From positions 2,363,801-2,427,800 of the forward strand of contig NC_081549.1 in the NCBI RefSeq assembly GCF_901000735.1: DNA of 64,000 nt. The letters are read 5' to 3'. Of this stretch, positions 34,001 through 46,854 are shown one piece after another; the first letter of the stretch is position 1, and every line of letters begins with the position of its first letter. The notes under the pieces are model-generated. The model saw only the letters and a program-made list of their open reading frames with translations, was not told the DNA's origin and ran no database searches. A program made the translations under genes and the position numbers. The DNA is from Corylus avellana. Lineage: Eukaryota > Streptophyta > Magnoliopsida > Fagales > Betulaceae.

Positions 34001-35751
34001 TGCGTTATAGCAAAGAAGATTTAAGTTAGCAACTCCACACATGCAAGCATGAAGAAAGCATAGCAGTAGATGTGTGACAGACTCACATTCAAGAATTTTG
34101 ATATATTAACAGAAACAACCAAAAAGGTGAGAGTAATTAGTATTAAGAAACCCAAACAAACTGTACAAGCAAATTACGAGTTTAAGCATTCATAAAGTGC
34201 CGCACAGGAGATTTTGAGAAAAGAATAAAATGTACCTCATGTAAATAGGCTGAGAGGGCAGCAACACTCTTATTTGCCTCCTTAGATATCTTTCTAAGTT
34301 TCTCACCAAGATGGGCAATGACAAGAGCCATACATGGAATCAGCTATAATTGCACCAAACAAAATTAGTCACCTACCTTTAATCAAGTACACAACCACTG
34401 ATAAAATAGTCTACTAATTTGTTCCTCACCACAGCTGAAATCAAAGAAAGGGTAGGGCTGATAATTAACATCTGTGCCGCCATTGCTGATAATTGCATAG
34501 TACTAGGTACAATGGTCTGCCACCAAAAATTAAAAACTTAATAGTTAGGAAAACAGAAAGAGCAAGAACAGACATCATAGATACTAACTTAAATCAAGTG
34601 TGTGGCATCTAAAGCCTAAAACAGTGAAGAAGAAGAAAAATACTTCTGTTAGAGTATAACTGTATAAGTATGAGTAGTAGTCATAAGAGTGAGTAGTCCA
34701 TATATCACAACCGAACACACAGTTAGATTAGGCTTGAACTTTTGACATGTTATATCAAAGCTTTAATCGGAGACTCTGCATGTATTTATCTCCCCCAACA
34801 TGTAAAGCGAATCAATGAAGCTTCCGCTTAGGGGGATTTGTAGCCGATTTGGAGATAGACTCGCATGTTAAGTAGTATCCCAACAAGTTATATCAGGTTT
34901 CACTCGGAGATTCCCAGTGTATATCTCCCCCAACAACTTCTAAGACATTAGAGACTACAATTCTCAAGAAATATAAGCACAGAAAGTCAAAAAAAGAACG
35001 GACACAGCAGCTCAACTTTCCCTGTAATGGAAAATTCTTAGCCAACCGACCACTTTCCCTTTCAGTCCAATAAATCCAAGTATCATAAACACGAATATTA
35101 TATACAACCGTGGTAAAGATTGAAAAGACAAAGAAAACCCTCACTCACATTGAGAACAGCATGGACCGTATCGGCAACATCCGCGGCCTCGGCGGTGATC
35201 CGATATGCGATATCTCCGGCCGAGATGGAGCCGTCCCCGCATTCGAAAAACGCCAGGTCTCTCTCCAGAACCCTCTCGAAGACATAGCACCTAATCCGAT
35301 ACACTGCGTTCAGCGCCGCGTCCCACAGAAGCGCTTGCTGCCAATAGCTGGCGACCAGGCGAACCAAGACCAGAGCCCCCAAGACCAAACCTTCGTCCCT
35401 TAGGCGAAGAGCGTCGACGTTGGTCAAAACGGTGGAGAGCTGGCCGACCTTGGGGACGAGCTTGGAGAGGGAGAGGACGGAGACGAGGCCGCAGAGCCAG
35501 CCGGCGAGGATGGGTTTGGCTTGGGCAAGAAGGTAGGGTTTGAGGGAATTGAGGGATTGGAGGGTTTGGGAGAGTGGGTGGTGATGGGGTTTTTGGGTGG
35601 TGGTGGTGGGATTTGAGGGAAGGAGGGAGGGGAGTTTGGTGGAATTAAGGGGTTTGAGGGAGGATTTGGTGGGAGAGAGAAGAAGGACTTTGGGTTTGGG
35701 TTTAAGGAATGTAAGGAGTGGTGGAGGAGGGTTTAGAAGAATCAGAGACAT
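31073..35751 (-). CDS. ABCB28: Plastid-type half ABC transporter, ABCB28-like
   Basis: Ten exons: 35751..35149, 34516..34430, 34343..34236, 33958..33692, 33378..33295, 32939..32723, 32610..32525, 31932..31745, 31560..31431, 31219..31073; 1,917 nt, 638 residues, phases consistent throughout. The N-terminus is Pro/Ser/Lys/Thr-rich without acidic residues, like a chloroplast transit peptide. Exons 1-5 hold the transmembrane domain ([45 protein letters not shown]). Exons 6-10 hold the nucleotide-binding domain: Walker [11 protein letters not shown]-loop FVSQD, signature LSGGEKQR, Walker [15 protein letters not shown]-loop IAHRLE. Half transporters dimerise and export peptides, lipids or metal-related compounds; the substrate of this one is unknown. 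The symbol rests on recognition of the plastid NAP8/ABCB28 type. It seems somewhat shorter than I remember for the family, with no exon missing by phase. Confidence 0.88.
34749..34935. repeat. Diverged direct repeat in ABCB28-like intron 1
   Basis: Two copies of a roughly 50-bp motif, 'gttatatca..g.tt.a.tcggaga...' ending 'tatctcccccaac', at 34749-34799 and 34887-34935. They are probably part of a retroelement fragment inside the intron. Confidence 0.45.
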
Positions 35752-36494
35752 TTTTTTTGTTTTTGGTGTTTCAGAGGATGTCGGAGCGGGAGAGGAAGGA
35801 GATGACCATTTTTAGAGGGAAGACATGAGACTAGAGGCCGTAGTAATAAATATTGAGTTAATAAAAAACATAAATGCTAAAATGACAAAAATATTAATTA
35901 TTTAATTTAAAAATAAATTGTGAAATTAAGCATGGTGATAGTGTAGATGATCATATGATTTACCTCGGGCCAAGGATACCTATGACAGAGCTTAGAGGTA
36001 AGCTCGAAAATATGTCAGAGTGTTAGCGAGAATGTCTTTTAAGTTAGTAAGAAATTTAAAAAGAAAAGAGAAAAAATGTCATAATAATAGGCTGTGTGTA
36101 CTTGGAGTGACCGTCTTCTCATATGCATAGTGTTTCTTTCCTTTCACAACATTAGTAAGGTATCGTTCATTGATAAGGTAGGACTAGGACTTTGATTGGG
36201 CATGGCATCCGGGTAACGTCCTCTAATAAAGTATGATCAGTGACAAATGTTGTCCGCCGGTGCAATATAACCTTAGCAGAATAGTAAGCTAGTAACACAT
36301 AATTCATTGCTTCTTGCGACTGTTGTTAGGTGTCGTATAGTGTTATTTGTATGTTGATTGTATTAAAAGGGTGTGACAAAGAACGTTTTTCCTTATTCTT
36401 TGAACTACTAGGCGGCCAATCCATCCTTGGCCTATTTGCTATTCCAAAACGTCATGCCGTTTCAACTATCTCCTATAGTGAGCGAACTCCGTCC
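35752..36494. other. Shared promoter region of ABCB28-like and PPR genes
   Basis: The two genes are divergent, so this 743-bp spacer must hold both promoters. No sharp core motif could be fixed. The frame of the PPR gene stays open upstream to 36330, so a longer N-terminus cannot be fully excluded. Confidence 0.5.
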
Positions 36495-38423
36495 ATGACT
36501 GTCCGACAGTCGCTCATCTCTCGCACAAACAAACTACTGGACTTCCAAACCACCGCAACCACGACCACGAGCACAGGTACACTCACAACCAGCCCATGGA
36601 ACACTCGCCTAAGAGAACTAGCAAAGCAATGCCAATTCACCCAAGCTCTCACTCTCTACCGCCAAATGCTCCGCTCTGGCGACCCACCCAATGCCTTCAC
36701 GTTTCCTTTCGTTCTCAAATCCTGCGCCGCACTCTCTCTTCCAATATCCGGCGCGCAGATCCATTGCCACGTCATCAAGACCGGGTGCAAGCGCGAACCA
36801 TTTGTACAGACTTCTTTGATTTCAATGTACTGTAAATGCTCTTTTGTTGATTATGCACGCAAAGTGTTTGAGGAAAGTGGTGGTGAATCGAGAAAGCTGA
36901 CTGTTTGTTACAATGCTTTGATATCTGGGTATACGTTGAACTCGAGATTTTATGATGGGGTTGTGTTGTTTTGTAAAATGAGGGAAGCGGGTGTGTCAGT
37001 TAATTCAGTTACGATGTTGGGGTTAGTTCCTTTGTGCACGCTTCCTGCGCATTTGGGTCTTGGAATGTGTCTTCATGGTTGTTGTGTGAAGTTTGGGTTG
37101 GACACTCATAATTCTGTAGCAAATTGTTTGCTGACAATGTATGTGAAATGTGGAGCGGTTGATTATGCGCTGAAGTTGTTTAATTTGATGCCTGAAAAGG
37201 GTTTGATTACTTGGAATGCAATGATTTCTGGATATGCTCAAAATGGACTGGCTACCCATGTTTTGGACCTTTATCATAAGATGGAGTTGAGTGGGATTCA
37301 TCCTGATGCGGTGACGCTTGTCGGGGTTCTCTCATCTTGTGCTCACCTTGGTGCCCATATTGTTGGTCGTGAGGTAGAACGGCGAATACAGTGTAGTGGG
37401 TTTGGTTCCAACCCGTTTCTGAGTAATGCTCTGATCAATATGTATGCTAGGTGTGGTAATTTGGCAAAGGCTCGTGCTATATTTGATCACATGCCTGAGA
37501 AAAGTTTAGTTTCGTGTACGGCAATCATAGGTGGGTATGGAATGCATGGACATGGGGAAATTGCAGTGCAGCTCTTTGATGAGATGATCAGCAGTGGAAT
37601 CAGACCTGATAAAGCTGTTTTTGTAAGTGTCTTGTCTGCATGTAGTCATGCAGGACTAACTGACAAGGGCATGGATTATTTTGCTGCAATGGAGATGATT
37701 TATGGGTTGCAGCCAGGTCCAGAGCATTACTCTTGCGTGGTGGATCTTTTAGGCAGGGCTGGACGACTCAACGAAGCTAAGGAGCTCATTGAGTCAATGC
37801 ATGTAAAACCTGATGGTCCAGTTTGGGGTGCCCTTCTGGGTGCCTGTAAAATTCATAAAAATATACAGCTAGCAGAATTGGCTTTTGAGCGGGTCATCGA
37901 GCTTGAACCTATGAATATCGGTTATTATGTGTTGTTATCAAATATATACCGTGAAGCAGAGAATTTGGAGGGGGTCGTGAAGGTTCGAGCAATGATGAGA
38001 GAGCGAAAACTCAGAAAAGAGCCTGGGTATAGTTATGTTGAATATAATGGGAGGGTTCACCTTTTCTTGGCTGGGGATGGAACTCACCCTCAAGCGGGGG
38101 AGATACATAGAATGTTGGATGAGTTGGAAAATTTAGTGAAGGAAAATGTTGGGTTTTATAAGAATGATCAAGAACGAAGAAGTAACGAAGAACTTCTAAG
38201 TGGTATGGGAATGCACAGTGAAAAACTGGCAATTGCATTTGGGCTCTTAAACACTAGGCCAGGGACAGAGATTGTTGTGATAAAGAACCTGAGGATCTGT
38301 GAAAATTGTCACTTGTTTATTAAGTTGGTTAGCAAGACTGTTGATCGTCAATTTGTTGTTAGAGATGCAACTCGTTTCCACCATTTCAGGAATGGGATCT
38401 GTTCTTGCAAAGATTATTGGTGA
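36495..38423 (+). CDS. DYW-type pentatricopeptide repeat protein, organelle RNA editing
   Basis: Intronless, 642 residues from ATG 36495. The chosen start gives MTVRQSLISRTNKLL, a basic, Ser/Thr-rich presequence suited to mitochondrial (or plastid) import. About a dozen PLS-type PPR motifs follow, e.g. CYNALISGYTLNSRFYDGV, TWNAMISGYAQNG, ALINMYARCGNLAKARAIF, CTAIIGGYGMHG and FVSVLSACSHAGLTDKGMDYF, then E and E+ motifs (VWGALLGACKIHKN, NIYREAENLEGV). The DYW domain has the zinc/catalytic HSE motif (GMHSEKLAIAFG), CENCH, and the terminal KDYW. DYW domains are cytidine deaminases; PPR motifs choose the C-to-U editing site. It resembles Arabidopsis At3g11460 (MEF10) by recognition only. Nothing looks truncated. 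Confidence 0.92.
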   Translation: MTVRQSLISRTNKLLDFQTTATTTTSTGTLTTSPWNTRLRELAKQCQFTQALTLYRQMLRSGDPPNAFTFPFVLKSCAALSLPISGAQIHCHVIKTGCKREPFVQTSLISMYCKCSFVDYARKVFEESGGESRKLTVCYNALISGYTLNSRFYDGVVLFCKMREAGVSVNSVTMLGLVPLCTLPAHLGLGMCLHGCCVKFGLDTHNSVANCLLTMYVKCGAVDYALKLFNLMPEKGLITWNAMISGYAQNGLATHVLDLYHKMELSGIHPDAVTLVGVLSSCAHLGAHIVGREVERRIQCSGFGSNPFLSNALINMYARCGNLAKARAIFDHMPEKSLVSCTAIIGGYGMHGHGEIAVQLFDEMISSGIRPDKAVFVSVLSACSHAGLTDKGMDYFAAMEMIYGLQPGPEHYSCVVDLLGRAGRLNEAKELIESMHVKPDGPVWGALLGACKIHKNIQLAELAFERVIELEPMNIGYYVLLSNIYREAENLEGVVKVRAMMRERKLRKEPGYSYVEYNGRVHLFLAGDGTHPQAGEIHRMLDELENLVKENVGFYKNDQERRSNEELLSGMGMHSEKLAIAFGLLNTRPGTEIVVIKNLRICENCHLFIKLVSKTVDRQFVVRDATRFHHFRNGICSCKDYW

Positions 38424-39004
38424 ACCCCTTCAGAATCAACAAGCCTTGGTGAAAGAGCAGCCTGTCAAAATGTCTCAAAATAGGGTACGTTATTATGCAT
38501 GGCTACGGGTCACGACTGGTTCAAGCTTGAAATTTTTAAGTTGAACAGAAATGTTGGAAATTAATGAAAAAAAATATTGTTTTAATCCGCCTTACAAAAT
38601 ACGCAGAGCAGTGCTTGTATTTATATGCAGTTTGTATCCATCAGTTGTACATGATGTTTATCGGCTTAATTGACAAGATAATTACAGAAAATAAAATTTT
38701 GATAACAAATATTATCCCGAGAATATTGCAGTAATGCTATTCTAATTCTAATCCTTGCTGTCTTTCTGTTTATTGGTTGTTGATGATGATCAAGAGTTGA
38801 TCCAATAGACATCTCGTCAAATTAACAGCCAATCAAATACCACACGTACAAATTCTTTGTGCTGATACATGCTTTAAGACTAATCCTCACGTAGATATTA
38901 CTGTTGCAACGACTACTGAATTAAGGGATGTATACTTTCTATTTTCTTTCTTTCTTTCTTTCTTTCTTTTTTTTTTTGGATGGTTCCTGAAAACCAATAT
39001 CATG

Positions 39005-39027
39005 GAGAGAGAGAGAGAGAGAGAGAT
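39005..39027. repeat. (GA)n microsatellite
   Basis: Lies in the 860-bp spacer between the convergent PPR and ROPGAP genes, next to a (TTTC)n tract at 38945-38968. No gene is seen in this spacer; it holds the two 3'UTRs. Confidence 0.9.
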
Positions 39028-39285
39028 CAGTGGCGTTCACATTACGAGACTAAGGAATTTTAATTGATCAAAAGGACTGTACCATGAAAACACACAGATG
39101 TTAGAACTGGTTAAGGACAAGTTACAGCAGGAAAAGTTCAAGAAACCCCACTCAGAAGCGGTGTGTAAAAGCACACATGAAACCATACACGGATATTTCC
39201 AAAGGTGAAAACACAAGAAGCCAACTGGTTTCACCTGCTGGCCAATTCCCCAACGACCCTACCGGGAATAGCATTCCAACGCCCT

Positions 39286-42200
39286 TCACCGCCAAGCTTC
39301 AACCAGCTCTGTCCTTGAGTTTATACGCCCGACAATTCCGGGTCCCTTGGTCTTCTGACTCTTCTCTGCAGGACCTCCTGACCGAGACATCAGACCGACC
39401 TTTTTGGACCCCTTCTTGAAGCTCGACAAACTTGATAGGCTAGTTTTGCTCTTGGAAACATTTGTTGGAACGCCTCCACTTGGCCCTGTTAAACCCCCAT
39501 CTTCAAGTTCTTTACTTTTACTTTTAACTTGAGATGCAACCTCACAGGGACAATTATCAACCAGAGAATGATTCCCCCCAGGATTGACAATTTGACTAGA
39601 AGGTGGGAAATTTTCTGCTCCGCGTTCAGTTGTGGAGTAACCTTGGACTGTGTTACCAGGGCTCTCTGTTGCAGGTTCTTCAGTGACAAATAATTTCTCT
39701 TCATCCCCCTTGTCCTCCTCTTCGGCCTCCTCGAGACATGTTTGAAAAGAACTTTGATGGCCATCTTCATCAGAAGGCTCTAGGGGAGAAACAGGAGTTG
39801 ACTCTACCACAGACTCTTCTCTTTCTTTTAAAGTCCTGACGATAAGATTTTTGAGAAAATTCATCACCTGGACTGCATACATCAACGCAGTCAATGGATC
39901 TGCCATCTGCATTGCAAAAATAAAAAATCAGAAAGGCTGTTACTGCACAATTATCTGACCATAGGAAGATTTTAGCAGGTTCCTGGGTAATTCTCATCGA
40001 AAGTGACCGTGTTAAATGTCAGTGTTAGAACATGTTTTACAATACCTCGTGTGTGCACTAAAAGTCTAAAATTCCCCTGTTTATGCCATCCTTCCTAACA
40101 AACTCTGTTTAAGGCAAAACCATTACCAAAGCTGAGGAAGATATGAGCATGGATACAGTCAAATTTCAAGCTCTACTAAACACAAATATGGAGTCGGCTC
40201 AAATATGTGTATTTCAAATTTAAGAAAGTGAATAACTTTCACTCACCTGAGTCATGTTTGGGGCAAATACCATAGCAACATTTCGAGCATTCATCTTGTT
40301 CAAGTGTTCCAGTTGTGCAACATCTGCCATTAAGTTTATGGCCCAATCCAGCAGAGCAGCTTCTATTGGGGGAAGGAGCCTCACGAGATGAGCACACTCC
40401 TCTTCTGACTGTGATTGCATCACCTGCTCTGGTGAGAGAGAGTCCAAAACACCAGTTGGGAGCTCCCTAAACCAAGCCTATTGAAGAATAAAAACATCAG
40501 ATTAATTTAAAATGTTAATTGACAACAGAACATGCTCAACATCGAATCCACCAGCATGATGAGAGGGAGGGGAGTATTATTCACAACCCATGAACCAGCA
40601 CCTTTTACAGTTTGACCACCAAAGAAAAAGCAATTCAGCAGGTAAGTTGCAAACGATGCACAAGGGAAACACAATTTCTTAATTGCAAAACAAGTCTCTT
40701 GATGAAATAATTGATAAGGAGAAGATCAGTCAGCAAAGCGTACCTTTATAAGACCGGCCAAGCAGTGTACATCAATACCATCAGGTATCATACCCCTATT
40801 TAATTGGTCACGGACATACTCCTCTTGACTGTTATCAGCATTAATCCTGAAAATTCCTTCTGCCTGCATGTTTGAGTTCAAATTTATTCAATGTTTGTTG
40901 GAGTTGAAAAGTTAGAAGAATTCAAAAGCCCCAGGGCTAAAATGATAAAATCTTAGTAAATAAGCATTCCTGGTAAAAGAGAGCTCTATCGGCCACTATA
41001 TGATGTAATCATTGGACCTCTACTGTAATAAATTTAACACCTCTACTTCACATGCAAGAAGAAAGGGATAACAAGGGATTGATAATCACGTACCTGCAAG
41101 CCCCCTTGTGCATACAGGCGCCTTTGCATCATCAACAGTATTGTTGGCACACTATTTCCTCTTGCATCAAATGAAAGCTGCATAGATTCCGTTGAAACCC
41201 CAAAAACATTTGCACTACACAAGGAAATTATCTCTGTTAATAGTGTAACATTAGATTGGAAACCATAATCATGACACTAGACAGGAGCGATAAGTCTGCA
41301 ACATATCAGAGATGTTTAGGAAGAATGAACAGAGGATATGAGTAATACTGTTCTTTTTCTTTTCCCTTTTTTTTTTTTTTTTTACTCTGAGCTAGTGTTT
41401 GTCCTTATCTGGTTGGCATGGCATTTTTACCTTCGCAAATAATAGAAGCAAACAATAGGGCACTAACAACAGAAGTATATTGTATAAAATATATCAAAAA
41501 ATGAAAGAGGCCAAGGATGGATGTGCATGAATTATCCTGTATATGAGAATTTAATGGAGGGGACTGATGTGATTTACGGGGTAATAATAAACACAAAACT
41601 CTTTGCATAGGTATACAGAAAGGGGAAAAGTGAAGAGGAGAAAAGGAAAGACACCTAAGCATACAGAATCAAGAATGATACCATCAGAAAAAAAAATAAA
41701 CAGTTGGATACTTCTTTTGGGCATGTAAAAAAACCACATAATGTCCTTCTCTAATGAAACTGTCAAAATATGGATCAAGAGACAGGAATCAGAATATTTA
41801 ATCTGGTTTTAGCTTTGGATCACTGAGAAAAAACAGCAAAATATTCACTAGAGATCTCGGTTAATGGCTTGAAAAAGTGTCCTTCGAAAGGAGGTCAGAT
41901 TCCAAATTGGGTAATATGGAAATGGATAAAATATGTGAATAGAAAGATGAGAAAGCAATGCTTGATGCAGAATGGGTTTAAACAGGAGAAACGATATCAG
42001 CAGATCACTGTTCAAAACCTAAATTGAAGCAAAGCATTTGTTCAGGAAGCAGCTTTGAAGTACTCTCCTGCTTCTAAAGATGATGTGCATAATGTTTGCT
42101 TGAAAAAAGGCAATACGAGAATTTAGAAAACCCTATCAAAAAGGTACATTTCAAACATTATACAGACAATGTATTCAGGAAGCATCCCTACAGCAGACAT

Positions 42201-43262
42201 CTTATAAAAGACAAACAGAGAATGACTCCGTTTGATACATTTTTGTTAAACGACAAAAAAAAAAAAAAAAAAAAAAAAAGTAAGCATTTTTTTTTTATAA
42301 GTAAAACTAAAGCGATTACTTCATAGACTTCTATTATAACTTCATAGAAAGAATATTGGTGGAATTGATACTTATCAAAAAAAAAATATTGGTGGAATTG
42401 AATCCATTATCTAGTGGATTTTCCACAATGGCGGATACCAACTACCAAAGCAAAACACAATGCCATATATCAACACGAAATTAAAGCACCAAAAAAAAAA
42501 AAGTTAGAGAAAAACTCTAATTCGTGAAAACAAGAAAAGATACAAAATATCAGCATTTGATGCCTTACAAGGGGGCATATAAGCCCATATAATTCAAGAA
42601 CTACAACCCAAAACAGGATTTCTTTTTTTCAAAAATCCAAAGCACCCAGTTGTGTATGAAGCAAAGAACATAACTTTCACAAAAGAACTAACATGTGACA
42701 ATAAATTTTTCAAAAAAAGATCCGACTTACCAACAAATCTAAAACGCAGAACGTAACTTGAAGCATGTGCAAATTTTCAAAAAAAAAAACAAAAACATGG
42801 CGACCCATCAACCAGAAAAGAAGTCTAAAGTAAAGAAATAGAAAGAGAAACAGACCTGGCACTGGGAGCCCTTCTGGGCACTTCGGGTTCAAACTCAACA
42901 GGAAGGCCAAGAAAGCCATGGAATCGATCAAAGGTAACATGGGCAACATGCCTGACATTGGAAGGCCACCCAATCTCCATGGAGGAGAGCTTCCCTGACC
43001 CAGAAGTACTACACCCAATCAAAGACTTCCTAAAAGCAGCCACCAAAAGTGCCAAAAGAGACAGCTGATCTCCCTCTCTGTCTCTTTCCTTCCTTTTCCT
43101 GTCTCCCCCTCCAACCTCTTCTTGTTCCTCCTCTGTTCCCAAATGGCCCTCTATTGTCTGGCTGTTAAGAAGGGCATGTGGGTGTGAGCCATCATTGGGT
43201 GTGGAAGAGCTTGAAGGTGAAGGGAAGTGAGATGGGGATGGGGATTGGAGTACCTCAGTCAT
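39286..43262 (-). CDS. Rho-of-plants GTPase-activating protein (CRIB + RhoGAP)
   Basis: Five exons: 43262..42856, 41214..41094, 40863..40744, 40477..40247, 39906..39286; 1,500 nt, 499 residues with consistent phases. The N-terminus is Ser/Pro- and Glu-rich. The CRIB motif lies in exon 1 (MEIGWPSNVRHVAHVTFDRF, then HGFLG). The RhoGAP domain starts in exon 2 with FGVSTESMQLSFD and has the arginine-finger segment AEGIFRINADNSQEE in exon 3, then ARNVAMVFAPNMTQ in exon 4. The C-terminal tail is acidic, then Ser/Lys-rich (SKSKTSLSSLSSFKKGSKK). Plant ROPGAPs with CRIB switch off ROP GTPases at the plasma membrane and so shape cell polarity and stress responses. Exon 1 is followed by a 1.6-kb intron. 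The start is the first true ATG (MTEVLQS); the codon three places upstream is TTG. Confidence 0.92.
42256..42279. repeat. Poly-A run
   Basis: About 24 A's in intron 1 of the ROPGAP gene, next to a 'tttttttttataagta' motif that resembles the tails described at 42352-42401 and 63649-63939. Confidence 0.85.
42352..42401 (+). mobile_element. Tail-only retrotransposon insertion with perfect 17-bp TSD
   Basis: Sixteen bases (tacttatcaaaaaaaa, 42369-42384) are flanked by the identical 17-bp direct repeat aatattggtggaattga at 42352-42368 and 42385-42401. The insert is just a short unique stub plus A tail, as expected from an extremely 5'-truncated LINE or SINE copy. It lies within intron 1 of the ROPGAP gene. 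Confidence 0.85.
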
Positions 43263-43299
43263 ATTGGGCAATTATTTGTGGGCAAGACACAGTCTTTAT

Positions 43300-46200
43300 T
43301 TTTTCTTTATTTTCTTTTTCAAATCGATTTTTTTATTCGATTTTCTTGTGGGTGTCTTACGGAAGACCAAGATTTGGGAATGAATGTGGAGTAGAGTTGG
43401 ATTGAAGGAAGGTTTTTGGATGGTAAGACGTGACTATCATCACTTTATTTTCTCCTTTAGTTTTTCCTTTCCTCTCTTTATCCTGGCTGGCTGTTCCTGT
43501 ATTGAGGGATGAAGAAGCAAGGAAGAGAGAGAGAAGGTAGGGTAGGGATGGAGATTGTAGGGGACCTAGGGGTAGAGTAGAAGGAGATGATGACAGAGGA
43601 GTTGGTTTTTGTATTCTAGTTTGAGAAAAGAAAGGGGAGGTGGGTAGTGTTCCTCCTTCAGAGCCAAGCCATCCAAATCATCACCTTAAGATATTAGCGT
43701 CTCTGGCCCTTTCGGTTTTCAGGCACCTGTTTTTTAATTAAAATTAAAAATTAAAAAAATTAAAAATTATATTTTTATCTTATTATTATCTTATTTTGCA
43801 AATGCCCATTCACGTTTGTGAATTAAAAAAATGTAATCTCCTCTCCATTCATCGGATAATTTCTCTTGGTCTCTTCAGCTCTTATGACGGTTGGACTGTT
43901 CGTGCCACCAAAATCGACACGAGTGAGAACAAATGTGCTCACAATATTGCTGAATAGGTCGTTACTTCCAAATTACCAATTAAAGCATCTCCAACAAAAT
44001 AATTAAATTAAGAGTTATTTGTTTGTGTCTAGCAAAGTAGTTATTTTACCATATTTTTTCTTATAATGTTAACAGTAAATAAACTCTTATGTCTATTTAC
44101 TATTTACTATTAACATTACAATTTTTTTTTTTTTTCTTTCTCCCATTTTTTTCACTATCTCTCACACAAATTATAAAGAATATAATAGAATATATGTTAG
44201 AGTGTGTATAAAAAAAATAAAAATAAAAAGTAATTAAAATAAAAATTTATATTTTTTCAATAGTTATTTTAAATTTTGATTACCCTTCCCGATGCTCACC
44301 TATTTGTATCCAATGTTAGATAGCAACAAAAATCCCCTTTTGGCCTTTTTTATTTTATTTTTAAATAGGTTGTGTGTGTGTTTTTTTATTACTATTCTTG
44401 TTTGTATTTGTTATGGTACGTACTATCTCATATATATATATAATGATGGATGGTAAGTAGTACTAGGAGCAATAATGGAAAATGTTTAACAATTAAGGCT
44501 TTGACACTTTTAGAATTTGGACTTTACCATTCTTATATATGCGAGTAATACATGGATGTGTGTATTACACAAGAATAGAAATAAAGATTACAATTTTGGT
44601 TATAATTTTCTTAATAACAATTTTATTCATCAATCTTCGACATTGAATGCTACAATTAAAATTATTAAGAAGCTTGTAACTTTCATCATGGACGGTAGAG
44701 GGTTCAGCCGATATGGAGGGTCGATTATCGAGTCGATATGTCATGTAGATTACCATGTTTAAGTTTGTGAGTAAATCTAAAATATGAGAATAAAAGCGGA
44801 AGTATTCAATGTTGATATCTACGTCTACCACTTTGAATGACTCTTATGTTTACATTGTGTTTACTGCCTTAATTATTTATCGTATATAAGTTTTTATTTA
44901 TAGTTGAATAAATCAACTTATACAAATAAACCTAAATCGATTTATACAAAGAAACATAAATCGATCCATACTAAAAAAACTATAAATCAATTAAGTAAAT
45001 ATCAGAATATATTTTAACCAACACTATTCTTGCAAAAACATATTTACCATAATCTAAATTTATCACCAAGCGTGACTTTTAGAGATTATAGAAATAATAT
45101 ATGATAATTATAACAATATTAATAAATTTCATTTTTTTTTCTTTATTTTTTCCCCTAATTTTAAGAATATTATATTGTTTATTTCCTTAAACCGTTTTAA
45201 TGAAGATCTGTCTAAGTGCTGTGATTGGATAGGAGGAATTTTTTATTATTATTATTTTTCTTTCTTTTCTTTTGGCCATCGGGATAGGATTTGGATTACC
45301 TCATATTTTCTAAATATATGAAAATTTCATATTATAAAATATGAGCTCTCCATTTTATTTAATGGTCTAAATAAATACATAAGTTTGTGTTCTCAGGCAA
45401 GTGAATTTGACATATTAAAAACTAAATTAATTATCTCGATAACTCATTAACATCTGCATATATTTAAATCATTGGATAAAATAGAGGACTTAAATTAAAA
45501 AGGAAAATACTAAGTGTTTTGTTAGTGTTCTCCTGATGTCTTTTCAACTATAATGTAACTTTTAAAATCACCAATAAGTTAAAAGTTTAATGATAATTTT
45601 AAAAGTTATATCATAATTTAAAAGATATTAAAACAATACTGAAAGAACACATAAGATTTTTTAATTAAAAAAATACGAGAATCACATATTCTAAAAATAA
45701 ACGAGGGATCTCAATTATGGGGATATGCCTGGTTTTTAGAGGAAGCAGGCCCTAAATGGACAAGTCTTCCGAACAGCACCTGACTCTGACAGGCAAGAGA
45801 CCAAATGGAAGACCAACTGCAACATGGGTAGTGACTTTTTTTTTTTTAAAAAAAAATAATAATGTTAAAGAGTTAAGACCACCTAGTCAGCTTTAATAAA
45901 GCTCTAAATAATGTAGCAAAAATGTCAGCGTCCGGGACCCCCAGTTTCCCAAGCATTTCAGCATGTTAACATCTTCTACCTCCAACACCCAATAAAATTG
46001 TCCCTCTTATGCTTCATTATCCAAAGTGCATCCAATTCATAGGATTGATTAGAAGGGGTTGACATCGATTGCAAGCAACTCTTAAGGAATAAGGGGGAGG
46101 TGGTGAGAGACTGGCCAATGCGACCGCGACCACATCCGCGACGTGGTCGATAAAGATTAAAGTTGGTGACAATTGAAAAAATATGAAGTTTTAGGTTTTT

Positions 46201-46850
46201 AGATAGAAGTTGACAGAGATTTCGATCCTAATAATTTTTTGTTCGTAGTGTAGAAAACACGAGAGAGAGTTCTTATAGGACCATTCGAGATTTGCTTATG
46301 AGTTTCATAAGGACTTTTTTACATTTACCGTATGGATTCAGCAAAATTGTTCGAAACCTCTATCTGATTAGCGGACCGTTGAAAGTGGATAAAGTTTTAA
46401 ATTTGTTATATAGAGTATAATGTGGTAGAATCTGAACATTTATTGAAATAAATGGTGTCACTCATTAAAAAAAAAAAAAAAAATCAATTCTTAGATTCAT
46501 AAAATTTATAATTAACCCGGTGATTAAACTAAAAAAGTTTGGGGTCGGAGTTGGGTGTAGTAAGGGAAGGTGTAAGTTGCTTCAAGAGGATGTAATGTTC
46601 TAAAATTTCTTAGGTATTTCTAATGAGAGATTTGTTTATAATTATGACTCAAAAGGTTAGTTGCCCTTTTGTCTCCATTTTTGGGAAGAAGGGATGTTAA
46701 AACTGAGTTTTGGTAATTATAACTCTAGTAATTAGGGTAACTTCTAATTGGCTTTTTTTTTTTTTTTTTTTGCTTTTTACCTCTTTGGTATTCTTGCTCT
46801 CTCACAGTCTCACCCCTCAAATAATTGATGGCAGATGGTAAAAAAAATAG
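43300..46850. other. Gene-poor AT-rich spacer
   Basis: Upstream of the ROPGAP gene this stretch holds its probable promoter (43,263-43,700), a T-rich tract at 44122-44136 and a MITE at 45502-45662. Open frames at 44517-44831 are short, overlap on both strands and show no domain. No gene is supported. Confidence 0.55.
45493..45671. mobile_element. MITE, relative of the element at 665-834
   Basis: The element 45502-45662 begins ggaaaatactaagtgtttt and shares 'tcaacta(t)aatgtaacttttaaaatcaccaat' with the 665-834 element. It is flanked by the 9-bp repeat aattaaaaa (45493-45501 and 45663-45671). Because this flank is low in complexity the duplication is less certain than for the first copy. Confidence 0.6.
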
Positions 46851-46854
46851 TATC

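Noticed and set aside
35110..35815. Plus-strand frames opposite ABCB28-like exon 1
   Set aside because: Shadows of the transporter exon in the other strand.
36330..36494. In-frame N-terminal extension of the PPR protein
   Set aside because: Starting at 36495 gives a typical organelle presequence; the extension has no family support.
44517..44831. Overlapping frames on both strands
   Set aside because: Short, AT-rich, without domains or splice context.
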